Assembly (NCBI RefSeq): GCF_042466115.1
Contig: NZ_JAXHBQ010000001.1
Span: forward strand, 1,860,001 to 1,924,000
From: SW4 sp042466115
GTDB lineage: Bacteria > Pseudomonadota > Alphaproteobacteria > Rhodobacterales > Rhodobacteraceae
DNA: 64,000 nucleotides
Reading direction: 5' to 3'
The notes beneath the pieces were generated by a model that was not told the origin of the DNA, searched no databases, and worked only from the letters and a program-made list of their open reading frames with translations. Both the position numbers and the translations under genes were made by a program. Within the stretch, counting starts at the first letter, position 1, and every line of letters begins with the position of its first letter. Below are positions 15,037 through 24,595 of the stretch, in pieces.

Positions 15037-16929
15037 ATGTTAACGAAGTGGCCGCCAGTTGTGATCGATTTTCTTGATAATCTCTCTCGACCAGCCAAGC
15101 GCGCCATTTTGTTGTTCATGGATGTTGCCCTGGTTCCTGTCGCGATCGTGTGTGCATTTGCGCTGCGTTACGGTATGCCAAATCCGGCACCGGTCGTCTT
15201 GAATGAAATCCCCCTTTTGCTGCTTGTGACGGTTCTGTCGGGTGGGATCATCAACGCTATGGGCTTGCCACGGATCAAACTTCAATCGCTCGAAGTGCAG
15301 GCGGTCGCGCGTATCGCCCTGACAGCGGCGATCCTTGCCGTATCTGCAATCGTCGCCAGCTATCTTATCGCATCGGGCGAGCCGCGCTCGGTTCCGCTGA
15401 TATTCGGGGCGGTGTTTTTTGGCATGTCGCTTGGCACGCGGCTGATCGCGATTACCCTTCTCGAAAAGCTGCGTGAACGCGGCACCACTCGCCTTCCGGT
15501 TGCAATCTACGGCGCCGGATCGGCTGGTGTTCAACTGGCTGCTGCGCTGCGCAGTTCGCGCGAGGCGCGCGCGGTTGTCTTTGTCGATGACAATCCGTCC
15601 TACGATGGGCTGATGGTGGCGGGACTTCCCGTCAAGTCACCCAATGTCTTGCGCGGCATGGCCGATCAGGGACGCATCAAGCGGGTTCTGTTGGCCCTGC
15701 CGTCTGTCACATCTACGCGCAAAAACGAAATCCTGCGCCGTTTGTCGGACCTGCCCTGCGAGGTGCAGATGCTGCCATCCCACGGTGAATTGCTCGAGCG
15801 TGGCTCGATCGAAGAAAATCTGCGCACGGTCACACCCGATGAATTGCTGGGGCGCAACAAGGTTGACCTGAACGTGCCCGATGTTGCCAAGGCATATGCG
15901 GGCCGGTGCGTTTTGGTGACTGGCGCGGGAGGGTCCATCGGCTCGGAACTTTGCCGCCAGTTGCTGGACTGTCAGCCGCGCAAGATCATCCTTTATGACC
16001 ACAGCGAATTTGCGCTTTATTCAGTCGAACGCGACCTGCGCAAGCTGCTGGTCGGCAAAAACATCGCCCTGCGCGCCCAACTTGGGTCCGTCACCGACAA
16101 GGACGGCGCGACCCGTGTTCTCCGCGAGAACAACGTCGAAATCGTGCTGCACGCCGCCGCCTACAAACACGTTCCCCTGGTCGAGGACAACGAGGTCGCC
16201 GGTGCGCGCAACAACGTGTTGGGCACGCATTGCATGGCCGAAGCAGCCTGTGAAGCAGGTGTCGAACGTTTCATTCTGGTGTCCACCGACAAGGCCGTGC
16301 GCCCGACCAATATCATGGGCGCGACCAAGCGCTTGGCGGAACTGGTCATCCAGGACATTCAAACCCGCCGACCCAAGACCAAACTGGCAATGGTCCGCTT
16401 TGGCAATGTGCTTGGGTCGTCGGGATCGGTTCTGCCCTTGTTTCAAAGCCAGATCGAAATCGGCGGCCCTGTCACCGTCACCCATTCAGACGTCACGCGC
16501 TTTTTCATGACAATCCCCGAAGCTGCGCGGCTTGTGCTTTTGGCCGGGGCCTATGCCGAAGGCGGCGATGTGTTCGTCCTTGATATGGGCAAGCCGATCA
16601 GGATCATCGACATGGCCCGCCGGATGATCGAACTTAGCGGACAGCGCGTCAAGGAAGACGGCGACATTGGCGGCATTGCAATCGAAGTGACAGGGCTACG
16701 CCCCGGCGAGAAGCTTTATGAAGAACTGCTGATTGACGACGAAAGCCTGCGCGCGACTCCGCACGAAAAGATCCTGCGGGCGCACGAGGATTATCTCTCC
16801 GAAATTGAAACGGCGGCGATGTTCCGCGACCTGCGCGAAGCTGTGACAACAGGCGACAAGGAACGCGTGCGCCGAAATGTTGCGAAATATGTGATCGGTT
16901 ATCACCAGCAGGGTGTTGCATCCGCGTGA
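15037..16929 (+). CDS. CapD/FlaA1-family nucleotide-sugar 4,6-dehydratase, membrane-bound
   Basis: A 630-residue protein of the CapD/WbpM/PglF group that converts UDP-GlcNAc to UDP-2-acetamido-2,6-dideoxy-4-keto-hexose. Four transmembrane helices (about 25-125) are followed by a first Rossmann-like domain (VAIYGAGSAGVQLA) and the catalytic SDR domain: VTGAGGSIGSE near 293, AAAYKHVPLVE, VSTDKAVRPTNIMGATKR with the S/T-D-K active site, and GLRPGEKLYEELL. Likely partners in this window are the DegT aminotransferase (27264) and the short sugar transferase (26602). Together they would make and load a 4-amino-4,6-dideoxy sugar. The start is uncertain: ATG 15037 leaves almost no leader from the predicted promoter; GTG 15061 is an alternative. 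Confidence 0.92.
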   Translation: MLTKWPPVVIDFLDNLSRPAKRAILLFMDVALVPVAIVCAFALRYGMPNPAPVVLNEIPLLLLVTVLSGGIINAMGLPRIKLQSLEVQAVARIALTAAILAVSAIVASYLIASGEPRSVPLIFGAVFFGMSLGTRLIAITLLEKLRERGTTRLPVAIYGAGSAGVQLAAALRSSREARAVVFVDDNPSYDGLMVAGLPVKSPNVLRGMADQGRIKRVLLALPSVTSTRKNEILRRLSDLPCEVQMLPSHGELLERGSIEENLRTVTPDELLGRNKVDLNVPDVAKAYAGRCVLVTGAGGSIGSELCRQLLDCQPRKIILYDHSEFALYSVERDLRKLLVGKNIALRAQLGSVTDKDGATRVLRENNVEIVLHAAAYKHVPLVEDNEVAGARNNVLGTHCMAEAACEAGVERFILVSTDKAVRPTNIMGATKRLAELVIQDIQTRRPKTKLAMVRFGNVLGSSGSVLPLFQSQIEIGGPVTVTHSDVTRFFMTIPEAARLVLLAGAYAEGGDVFVLDMGKPIRIIDMARRMIELSGQRVKEDGDIGGIAIEVTGLRPGEKLYEELLIDDESLRATPHEKILRAHEDYLSEIETAAMFRDLREAVTTGDKERVRRNVAKYVIGYHQQGVASA

Positions 16930-16964
16930 TCAAAGCGCCCTGAATACTGCGAAACCCCGTCGAT

Positions 16965-16977
16965 ATTGTGTCACAAT
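16965..16977 (+). promoter_or_regulatory. 13-base palindrome upstream of the RTX protease gene
   Basis: ATTGTG-T-CACAAT, perfect 6-base arms around one base, 50 bases before the metalloprotease start. A possible operator; no adjoining promoter hexamers are convincing. Confidence 0.3.
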
Positions 16978-17026
16978 CGTCAGGTAACGACACAAGACCG
17001 CGCCCGCTATCAGGAGAGCCTTGCCC

Positions 17027-19291
17027 ATGTGCAGCATTTGCCAAGCCATGAATCCCACAGAGGATTACACGTTTCACACCGTCCCGATGACATCAGGGCC
17101 GATGATGGCTGCACTCAGCGAAACAGGTGATGCAACGGGCACATTCCCCGGCATGGGCGCCTGGGGTGGCGACGTGATTGCCGATGGCGACACATTTGAT
17201 GGCACGATCGCCAGCAACAGCGATGTGGACCTGATCCAGGTTGTCGTCGAAGCGGGCAGCACGTGGACCTTCCAGATGGAGGAGACAGGCACCAATGGCG
17301 GCAGCTTTGATCCCTACATGCAACTGTATGACGCCAGCGGCACATTGGTCGACAGCCAAAACACCTGGTCGATCAGTGGCGGTAACTACACCTCGATCAT
17401 GAGCTACACAAACAGCGGCGCAACCGATCTGACTCTTTACCTAAGCGCCTCGGACTACGCCGGGTTTGGCGCGGGCAACGGCACCTATACGATCAGCGCT
17501 GACAAGGTGATTGACGGGCCTTACGGCGATTTCACCGTGACCGAAGTGGCCAACATGCTGACATCAGGCACGCGGTCTTACGGGCTTTCGACACAGACCT
17601 ACGCGTGGGACGTTGATGTGGGTGATGCCCTCACAACGAACGACAGTATCGACGTCGACATATCGCGCCTTGATGCAACGGGACAACTGCTTGCCACTGC
17701 CGCGCTTGAAGCATGGTCGATGGCAGTCGGGATCGACTTCAACTTTACGTCCATGTCTTCTTCTGGTGGCTTTTCCACCAGCGGCAACGGCATTATCTTT
17801 TATGACAACGACGACGGGGCCTATGCAAACACACAGTTTTATACCTCGGGCGAAATCATCAATGCGTTTGTGAACGTCAGCACGGACTGGCTTTATGGGG
17901 GTGGGGGCATCTCGGCGCAGGGCACCACGATCGACAGCTATTCGTTCCAGACCTACATCCACGAAATCGGCCACGCCTTGGGGCTAAGCCATGGCGGGTT
18001 CTACAACAGCAGCGCAAATTACGCTGACGATGCGGCCTATGCGAACGACAGTTGGCAGATGTCGGCGATGTCCTATTTTTCGCAGACCGAGAATACGAGC
18101 ATCACCGCCGACAAGGCCTATACCTTTACGCCGATGATCGCTGACATGCTGGCCGCGCAGATGTTATACGGCGTTGCCGGAGATTTGCGCACAGGCAACA
18201 CGACCTATGGCGTGGGATCAACAGCGGGTGGCTATTACGACGATTTCGCCACCTATGCCGGCGACCTTGCGATCACAATCATCGACGACGGCGGGATCGA
18301 CACGATCAGTTTCAGCACGACAGTTGCCAACCAGACGGTCAATCTGGGGGATGGCGAAATATCGGATGTGCAGGGGCTGATCGGCAATCTGATCATCAAC
18401 ACCGGCACGATCATCGAAAACTTCATTTCCGGGTCGGGCAACGACAACCTGACGGGCAACGCCGTCAAGAACGTCATCAGTGCCGGGAACGGCAACGATA
18501 CGGTCGCGGGCCTTGATGGTGATGATATCCTGCACGGGAACGGCGGCGACGACATGATGACCGGCGACACCGGCGCGGACACGCTCAACGGTGGCAACGG
18601 TGCTGATACGCTGGATGGCGGCAGCGAGGATGATGTGATCCGCGGTCAGGGCGGCAATGACGACATCACTGGCGGGGATGGCAACGATTCAATCTTTACC
18701 GGTATCAACGACGACACGGCCTATGGCGGCGCGGGCAATGACAACATGCTTGGGCAGGGCCAGGTCGACACCCTGTTTGGCGGCGCGGGCAATGACACGC
18801 TTTCGGGTGGATCGGGCAATGACGTGCTTGATGGCGGCGCGGATGACGACACCCTTTATGGCAACGGAAACAACGACACGCTTTATGGTCAGGCCGGCGA
18901 CGATTTCTTGCTGGGCGCAGCCGGATCAGACGTCTTGTTTGGCGGGGGCGGGCACGACACGCTGAACGGATCAACCGGCAGCGATGTGATCACCGGTGGC
19001 AGCGGCAACGACACGATGAATGGTGGCGACAATGCTGATACCTTTGTCTTTGGCACCGGCTTTGGCGATGACCGGATTAACGCCTATGAACAGGGTATTG
19101 ATACGCTGCAACTGGATGATGCGATCTGGGGTGGTGGCTTGACGGCGCAGCAGGTTGTCGCAACCTATGGCAACCTGAACGGCGCAGGCACGATCCTGAC
19201 GCTTGATTTCGGTAGCGGCAACATCATTGAGGTGCAGTCAGGCGGCGGCATCAACGACGCCACGCTCCACCTTGATCTGTCGATCGTCTAG
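17027..19291 (+). CDS. Serralysin-like (M10) RTX zinc metalloprotease
   Basis: A 754-residue predicted secreted protease. Order: an N-terminal MCSICQAMNP leader, a pre-peptidase-like beta domain (about 50-155, SDVDLIQVVVEAGSTWTF), the metzincin catalytic domain with zinc motif HEIGHALGLSH starting at H312 and Met-turn SAMSYF, then calcium-binding RTX nonapeptides (GGNGADTLDGG, GGSGNDVLDGG and others, about 480-670). The C-terminal secretion region follows. It lacks a Sec signal, as expected for type I secretion; no type I secretion ABC or HlyD gene is in the window. ATG 17027 has AGGAGAG upstream. Its last 85 residues closely match the RTX protein at 32737. The stop overlaps the wzc-type gene by 4 bases, tail to tail. 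Confidence 0.93.
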   Translation: MCSICQAMNPTEDYTFHTVPMTSGPMMAALSETGDATGTFPGMGAWGGDVIADGDTFDGTIASNSDVDLIQVVVEAGSTWTFQMEETGTNGGSFDPYMQLYDASGTLVDSQNTWSISGGNYTSIMSYTNSGATDLTLYLSASDYAGFGAGNGTYTISADKVIDGPYGDFTVTEVANMLTSGTRSYGLSTQTYAWDVDVGDALTTNDSIDVDISRLDATGQLLATAALEAWSMAVGIDFNFTSMSSSGGFSTSGNGIIFYDNDDGAYANTQFYTSGEIINAFVNVSTDWLYGGGGISAQGTTIDSYSFQTYIHEIGHALGLSHGGFYNSSANYADDAAYANDSWQMSAMSYFSQTENTSITADKAYTFTPMIADMLAAQMLYGVAGDLRTGNTTYGVGSTAGGYYDDFATYAGDLAITIIDDGGIDTISFSTTVANQTVNLGDGEISDVQGLIGNLIINTGTIIENFISGSGNDNLTGNAVKNVISAGNGNDTVAGLDGDDILHGNGGDDMMTGDTGADTLNGGNGADTLDGGSEDDVIRGQGGNDDITGGDGNDSIFTGINDDTAYGGAGNDNMLGQGQVDTLFGGAGNDTLSGGSGNDVLDGGADDDTLYGNGNNDTLYGQAGDDFLLGAAGSDVLFGGGGHDTLNGSTGSDVITGGSGNDTMNGGDNADTFVFGTGFGDDRINAYEQGIDTLQLDDAIWGGGLTAQQVVATYGNLNGAGTILTLDFGSGNIIEVQSGGGINDATLHLDLSIV

Positions 19292-21378
19292 TAGTTGTCG
19301 TAGCCAACGCCGTATGATGCATAGCCATACTGCTTGAGCCCCTTGGGATCGACCTGCGTCAGCATGGTGCCCAGCACCTTACCGCCCGCGCTTTCCAGCG
19401 CGCGGATGCCCTGACGCACCTGTTCGCGGCCCGTCTGATCCCAGCGCACGGCATAGATCACACCATCAACCTGACGGCACAGCACACGCGCATCCGGCAC
19501 CGCCAGAACCGGGGGTGTGTCGATGATGATCACGTCAAAACGTGTGCGCAGGTCAGCGATGAAGTCATGGAACTTGTTTGATGAATAAAGGTCCGAAGCA
19601 TTGGCGCCGGTTGCCTCGCCCTGAAGCACCGAAAAGCCGCCCTGATGGACAACGGCGTCATCCAGTGACACCTCGCCCATGAACACGGAAACCAGGCCGG
19701 CCTTGCCCTTGATGTCAAAGTAGTTCGAGAATACGCGCCGCCGAATGTCGCCTTCGATCAAAAGCACCTTCTTGCCCAGCGCGGCATAGTTGTTGGCCAG
19801 CATGATCGAATGGGTCGTTTTACCTTCGCCCGGTTGCGAGGATGTCACCATGATCACCTGCGGCGGGTTATCGACGTTGGACATCATCACCGAGGTGCGC
19901 AGGTTGCGCACCGCCTCGCCCGCCGGCGAATTTGGTGTCTCCTTGATAAATCGCATCAGGTTCTTGCGATCACGCGACGGCAGCAGCGGAATCTGCCCCA
20001 GGACAGCGTGCCCCGAAGCCGCCTCAAGCTCGTCAGCGGTGCGGAAGGTGTTTTGGCGATATTCACGCACCAGCACCAGCGCGATACCCAGCAGCAGACC
20101 AAAGACAAGCCCAAGCGGCAAAAGTGTCGACAAACGCGGCGACACAGGACCACCAGGAACAAACGCCGTGCTAAGGACGCGCGCATCTGCTTCCTGAATG
20201 CCTTGCTGCACGCTCGTCTCCTTGAGACGGTTCAGGAAATACTCGTAGATCAACCGGCTCGCCTCGGCCTCGCGGCGCAACTGTTGCAACATCACCAGAT
20301 CCGCGGATTGCATCTCGATCTGGGCCTGCAAGTCTGCGACCGCCTGGGTCAGCGTTGTCGTTTGCATGGTGCTGCGATCAGCGACATTGCGTGCCGTGTC
20401 CAAAACGGCCGCGAACCGCTGTTCCGCCAGTTCTGCGTCGCGGGTGCCAGCCTGAACCCCCTGCCAGATCTGACGCAGGACCGTATCATCGGCAACCGCG
20501 ACCATCTCGGCCATGTCGCCGCTGTTCTGAACCGCCACAAGGGCATCGACGCGTTGGGATGCTGTTTGCGCGCTTACCGTCACGCCAGCAAGCCGGTCGC
20601 GCAGATCCTTGAGTTGACGGTTCAGACCCTCAAGACCTTCGGGGCCGGCAAGGTCGGTCTCGGTTTCAAACTGCTGGACGGCGGCATCGGCATCTTCAAG
20701 TTCGACCTTGAGGCGGGACACGCGTTCGGTCAGCCATTCCGTTGCCCTTTCGGTTGCCGCAAATTTCAGGTCCACCTGATCCTGAATATAGGCCTCGGAC
20801 AGGGTATTTGCGATCAAGGCGGACTTGCGCGCATCAAGCGTGACAACGGTAATGCGAAACACAAGGCTTTGGCGCACGTTGGTCACGTTAATCGCAGCCA
20901 GAACGCCATCAATCGTCAGGTCGCGCTGTTGTTCCTGTGACAGTTCACGCCGCGGCAAACCCAGCAGGCGTGCGATCGGTTCTTGGGGTTGCAGTGCCGG
21001 GTTAAATTCGGGGTCGCTTGTCAGGTCCAGCTGCGCCACCACCTTGCCGACAAGGTTGCGCGAACGCAGCACTTCGATTTCCGTGTAAACGGCCGCCGAA
21101 TCCGCCCCCAAGGCGGAAATCACACTTTCCAGCTCAAGCACCTGCCCTTCGCGGCTTTCCAGCGCGATCACCGTGTGTGCCGAATAGCGGGGCTTGGCAA
21201 GTTCGAGCACATAATACGCTGTCGCGGCCACAAACAGAACAACCATGAACCCGATCAGGATTTTTCCGCGCCACAGGATCGCAAGCACATCAAGCGGTGA
21301 CAGGCCACCACCGCGCAGGTTCTCTTGCAAGGACGCTTGATCAGGTCGCACTGCCAGCGATGGATTTGGAGTATTCAT
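19288..21378 (-). CDS. Wzc/ExoP-type polysaccharide copolymerase and tyrosine autokinase (set 1)
   Basis: A 696-residue inner-membrane protein controlling polysaccharide chain length and export. The N-terminal Wzz domain has a first transmembrane helix (KILIGFMVVLFVAATAYYV), a periplasmic coiled-coil region, and a second helix before the cytoplasmic BY-kinase domain. The kinase has Walker A SSQPGEGKTT (K520), Walker A' LLIEGDIRRRV and Walker B VIIIDTPPVLAVPD. The C-terminus carries a tyrosine cluster (YGYASYGVGYDNY), the autophosphorylation tail. ATG at 21376-21378. It is the last gene of the 12-gene operon, 78 bases after wzy, and is paralogous to the kinase at 52215. Confidence 0.95.
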   Translation of the reverse strand: MNTPNPSLAVRPDQASLQENLRGGGLSPLDVLAILWRGKILIGFMVVLFVAATAYYVLELAKPRYSAHTVIALESREGQVLELESVISALGADSAAVYTEIEVLRSRNLVGKVVAQLDLTSDPEFNPALQPQEPIARLLGLPRRELSQEQQRDLTIDGVLAAINVTNVRQSLVFRITVVTLDARKSALIANTLSEAYIQDQVDLKFAATERATEWLTERVSRLKVELEDADAAVQQFETETDLAGPEGLEGLNRQLKDLRDRLAGVTVSAQTASQRVDALVAVQNSGDMAEMVAVADDTVLRQIWQGVQAGTRDAELAEQRFAAVLDTARNVADRSTMQTTTLTQAVADLQAQIEMQSADLVMLQQLRREAEASRLIYEYFLNRLKETSVQQGIQEADARVLSTAFVPGGPVSPRLSTLLPLGLVFGLLLGIALVLVREYRQNTFRTADELEAASGHAVLGQIPLLPSRDRKNLMRFIKETPNSPAGEAVRNLRTSVMMSNVDNPPQVIMVTSSQPGEGKTTHSIMLANNYAALGKKVLLIEGDIRRRVFSNYFDIKGKAGLVSVFMGEVSLDDAVVHQGGFSVLQGEATGANASDLYSSNKFHDFIADLRTRFDVIIIDTPPVLAVPDARVLCRQVDGVIYAVRWDQTGREQVRQGIRALESAGGKVLGTMLTQVDPKGLKQYGYASYGVGYDNY

Positions 21379-21456
21379 GACCAACGGACCCAGATTGTTC
21401 GATTTACGCCTTCTAGGCCAACAACTGCCAAGTTTGAAGGGGAATACGCGGTCAGT

Positions 21457-22713
21457 TTACGCATGCCCGACCCCGTGCAGATGGGCGCGTGCGCCCAAAC
21501 TGCCCATAATGCTGATGAAAAGCACCACCGCCCCCAGCAAAACGGCTTCGGTTACAAGCTGGAACGAAAACGCCCCAAGTGAAGAGTTGAGCAACAGGCT
21601 GACCTTGGACACAATCAGCAAACGAAACAGCAAGCCGCCAAGCGTCATGCTGCGCGCCTGCAACATCTGCTTTTCAATGCGCAGGAATGCGGTCATCACA
21701 GCGGCAAACAGCATGATCCCCAAGGGAATGCCGAACGACAGGATGCTTTCAAGCAGAAAGCCCGGTGTAACACCGTTCTGGGCACGATAAAGATAGACCT
21801 GTTCGGCGATAATCGGGCCCGTTTCCTTGTAAAATATGATCTGGTCACCCAGAAACGGTTCAAAGATGAAGCCAAATACAATCGGCCCCATCCATGGCTG
21901 CAGTTCAGCCCATGACATCACTGCGCCGATCTTGGCAAAGTCGAGGAAATACCGCGACTGCACCGCTTTTTCGACGCCAAACAAAAGCGCGTCACTCAGG
22001 GATGTCAGTTCGGCATTGGGCCGCAACGCGGAAATCAGGATCAGCGCGGGAAGAATGAACGCCGCCAACCGCAAGAAGCGCCGTATATTGAAGGTGCCCA
22101 ATATCAGCTGCAAATAGATGACTTCCAAAACAAAGCTGATCAGAATTGCGCGTTGGGAAAAGACAACCGCAGGACCAATGACCGCCAAGACAACAACAAG
22201 AAACATGAGCTTGTCGATCAGGCTGCCCGTCTGGACCACGCGGATATAAAAGATCGCCGCAATCAAGTGGCAAAACACGGCAAGACGCAACAGGACCCAG
22301 GTCAGACCCCTCTCGCCCAACTCGGACCGTTTGCCGGATAAATCCTCGATCAGGGCCTCGGCACCCAAAGACACGACCGCAAGCACGGCGGCGGCAACAA
22401 ACACGGGCGCAATCAGGTAGATTGACCAATGCACCAGGGGGGCCTGCTGGCGGTCACTGGACACGTGATGAAGCGGCCCGGACACCGCAAAGGCAATGAA
22501 AGTCGCAAGGGTGGCGGCGACAACAATCGTCAAACCCAGCGAAATAACCCGCGCCGGTTCCGCATATCCAAAGAAGTGAACGACAGCGTCCGCGCCCAGC
22601 GCCGGTGCGTCGGTTGCATAAAGCACGTAAGGCAGCCGCACCGTAAACTCGAATACCGCCAGAACCACAACGAACAACAACAGCGGCGAAATGATCCGTC
22701 GGTCTTTGGTCAT
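21457..22713 (-). CDS. Wzy-like polysaccharide polymerase, membrane protein (set 1)
   Basis: A 418-residue protein with about ten to twelve transmembrane helices and a large periplasmic loop in the second half (NAELTSLSDALLFGVEKAVQSR ... GFIFEPFLGDQIIFYKETGP as boundaries about 265-345). This is the layout of Wzy polymerases that join undecaprenyl-linked repeat units in the periplasm. Sequence identity in this family is too low for a firm call; context is the main support: it sits between wzx and wzc in the operon. ATG at 22711-22713 overlaps the wzx stop (ATGA). The longer open frame upstream lies inside wzx. Confidence 0.72.
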   Translation of the reverse strand: MTKDRRIISPLLLFVVVLAVFEFTVRLPYVLYATDAPALGADAVVHFFGYAEPARVISLGLTIVVAATLATFIAFAVSGPLHHVSSDRQQAPLVHWSIYLIAPVFVAAAVLAVVSLGAEALIEDLSGKRSELGERGLTWVLLRLAVFCHLIAAIFYIRVVQTGSLIDKLMFLVVVLAVIGPAVVFSQRAILISFVLEVIYLQLILGTFNIRRFLRLAAFILPALILISALRPNAELTSLSDALLFGVEKAVQSRYFLDFAKIGAVMSWAELQPWMGPIVFGFIFEPFLGDQIIFYKETGPIIAEQVYLYRAQNGVTPGFLLESILSFGIPLGIMLFAAVMTAFLRIEKQMLQARSMTLGGLLFRLLIVSKVSLLLNSSLGAFSFQLVTEAVLLGAVVLFISIMGSLGARAHLHGVGHA

Positions 22714-23840
22714 TTGCGAACAGCCCCCATTAGGAATGCAAACGCAGCAGCAGACCCTGCATAGGCGATGTAAAGCACCATAAGCGAAATTTCCCAAGGA
22801 CCAAACAGGCATAGGGCCGCGGCCACGGCGACCAACACCAGTTTGGCCACAAATGCCAGACGATACCCTTGCACACGGTTGGTCATGTAGAGGAACAACA
22901 GGCCGATCCGGTCGCACATGACAGCGCCAATCAGGATCGACGGCAAGATCACGGGCGCATTGACGGCGGGAAAGGCAACGGCATTCAACGGTTGCCATGC
23001 CACCAGAACAAAAACGCCGTAAGCCAAGCCCGCGCCGCAGAACAGGAAAACGCGACGGACAAAACCAGCCGTATCAAACGCGCGCCGTTCGCGGTCGAAA
23101 ATCGCGCGCGCATCGGCGCGGTAGATCACGGCAAACAGCGTCGAAATCGGACTAAGAACCCAAGTGGCACAGACGCCGGACACAATGATCATCGTTTGCA
23201 GATCAAGGTGGGACAGCATGTAGCGATCCCATTGGAACGTGAACCCCGTCACGGCAAAGAACGCAAGCAACCACACCAGTTCGCCGCGTGCGGGAACAAA
23301 GGCGGGGGGCCTGGCCTGCGCCACACCCGACCACCGCGCCGCAATGGCAGGAACAACCGCGAACAGGACCGACCCGCCAAGAAATGCGACGGGTCCACCG
23401 AATTGCAACAATAGCCAAACCATGCCAAGCCGCGACACTGCCGTCAAAGCCGGCACAGCGGCGTGCGCAATGCCCGACCTGTCAAACTGCAATCCCGCCA
23501 GTGTCGTCGTGCCACGAAATGTCAACGGGATAGCCAGCGCATATAGCAGCGTATCAAACCAGGGGATCATACCCGCCCCGATCAGACGCAACAGCGCGAC
23601 ACCCAGCACGAATGCCGCAATATCAAGCGTGGCGTCGCCGCGGCCAATGTGGGTCATGCGAAACCGCAACTGCATCCGAAACTGCGACAGCAATGCCGTC
23701 AGTGGAAAGAACACAGCCTGAAACAGGAAAAACTGCGCGGCCTGCGGTTCGTCCCCGGACCGGACAATCAGAACGACAATGATCAGCGACGCGATCAGGT
23801 TCGCCGCAACATACACCGCCGAGACAGCAAGCCGTGTCAT
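22710..23840 (-). CDS. Wzx-like flippase / polytopic membrane protein (set 1)
   Basis: A 376-residue membrane protein with about ten to twelve helices (AVYVAANLIASLIIVVLIV at the start, VAKLVLVAVAAALCLFG near the end). The Wzx/oligosaccharide flippase family is the best fit from size, helix layout and position next to wzy. It would move the completed lipid-linked repeat across the inner membrane. It overlaps the sulfotransferase stop (ATGA at 23837-23840) and the wzy start by 4 bases, so translation is coupled. It could be another polytopic polysaccharide protein; the flippase assignment is inference from context. Confidence 0.7.
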   Translation of the reverse strand: MTRLAVSAVYVAANLIASLIIVVLIVRSGDEPQAAQFFLFQAVFFPLTALLSQFRMQLRFRMTHIGRGDATLDIAAFVLGVALLRLIGAGMIPWFDTLLYALAIPLTFRGTTTLAGLQFDRSGIAHAAVPALTAVSRLGMVWLLLQFGGPVAFLGGSVLFAVVPAIAARWSGVAQARPPAFVPARGELVWLLAFFAVTGFTFQWDRYMLSHLDLQTMIIVSGVCATWVLSPISTLFAVIYRADARAIFDRERRAFDTAGFVRRVFLFCGAGLAYGVFVLVAWQPLNAVAFPAVNAPVILPSILIGAVMCDRIGLLFLYMTNRVQGYRLAFVAKLVLVAVAAALCLFGPWEISLMVLYIAYAGSAAAFAFLMGAVRK

Positions 23841-24595
23841 GCGTAGCCAAACCGGTCAAGCAATGCACCGGCGTCCTTTTCGACAAGCGCAGCCTGCTTG
23901 GCCGAGAGCACATCCTGCCAGCCGCCAACCTTGCCCTTGCGCACGAAATGCGCGCCATCTTTTCCCGTGCGCTGTTTCAGAATTTTGTTGATGTCATGGG
24001 CCGCGGCAACGCGGCGCAAGCGGTCGGCGGGCACTGCAAGGCCCAGCCCGTCAAAGATACCGGTCAGCGCCGCAACCGTATCTTCGCGCAGGTCCTCGTA
24101 ACGCACGATCAAGGTGCCCTCGCGCGATGGGTCACGATAAAAACCACCCCATGTGTAGGCCGGCACAATCGGATCCGTGACCATCCTTTCGATAAACCTG
24201 TCGCGCGCCGCAGCTTCGGTTTCGGCACCCGCAAAGACATGCTTGTTCATCAGGTTGACCGCCGGACTGTTAAAGCCATCACCCTGAAACGTCCGGCGAC
24301 AATGGTGGAAATAGGATTCCGCCACATCGCGCGGATCGCGCACAACTGTGATCTGTCGGGGTGCGGCCAGTGACAGGCGGTGATGCTTGATAATCGCATT
24401 GCCAAACCACGGGTAGGTGTTGTCATCAAAGCGCCAATCCAGACAATCCGACAACATCCGACACAGCCACGTCCCCCCCGATTTCGGAAATTCGTTCACG
24501 TTGATTGCCTGAAACATCAACGGATTCACCCTTTGATGCACACGCCGCCAGAGGGACCTGACAAGAACCGGATGGCGCTCGATCAGCTTAAACAT
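23837..24595 (-). CDS. Sulfotransferase-domain protein (set 1)
   Basis: A 252-residue cytoplasmic sulfotransferase-family protein. The 5'-phosphosulfate loop is NEFPKSGGTWLCRML (about 34-48) and the 3'-phosphate site is ITVVRDPRDVAESYFHH (about 88-104). These bind PAPS. No signal or membrane segment is seen. Placed between a GT4 glycosyltransferase and wzx, it most likely sulfates a sugar of the lipid-linked repeat before export. Its ATG overlaps the glycosyltransferase stop by 8 bases. The acceptor sugar is unknown. Confidence 0.85.
   Translation of the reverse strand: MFKLIERHPVLVRSLWRRVHQRVNPLMFQAINVNEFPKSGGTWLCRMLSDCLDWRFDDNTYPWFGNAIIKHHRLSLAAPRQITVVRDPRDVAESYFHHCRRTFQGDGFNSPAVNLMNKHVFAGAETEAAARDRFIERMVTDPIVPAYTWGGFYRDPSREGTLIVRYEDLREDTVAALTGIFDGLGLAVPADRLRRVAAAHDINKILKQRTGKDGAHFVRKGKVGGWQDVLSAKQAALVEKDAGALLDRFGYA

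Noticed and set aside
18420..19060. Periodic repetitive DNA resembling a CRISPR or minisatellite
   Set aside because: The repeats are in frame and encode RTX nonapeptides (GGxGxDxUx); there are no spacers or palindromic repeats.
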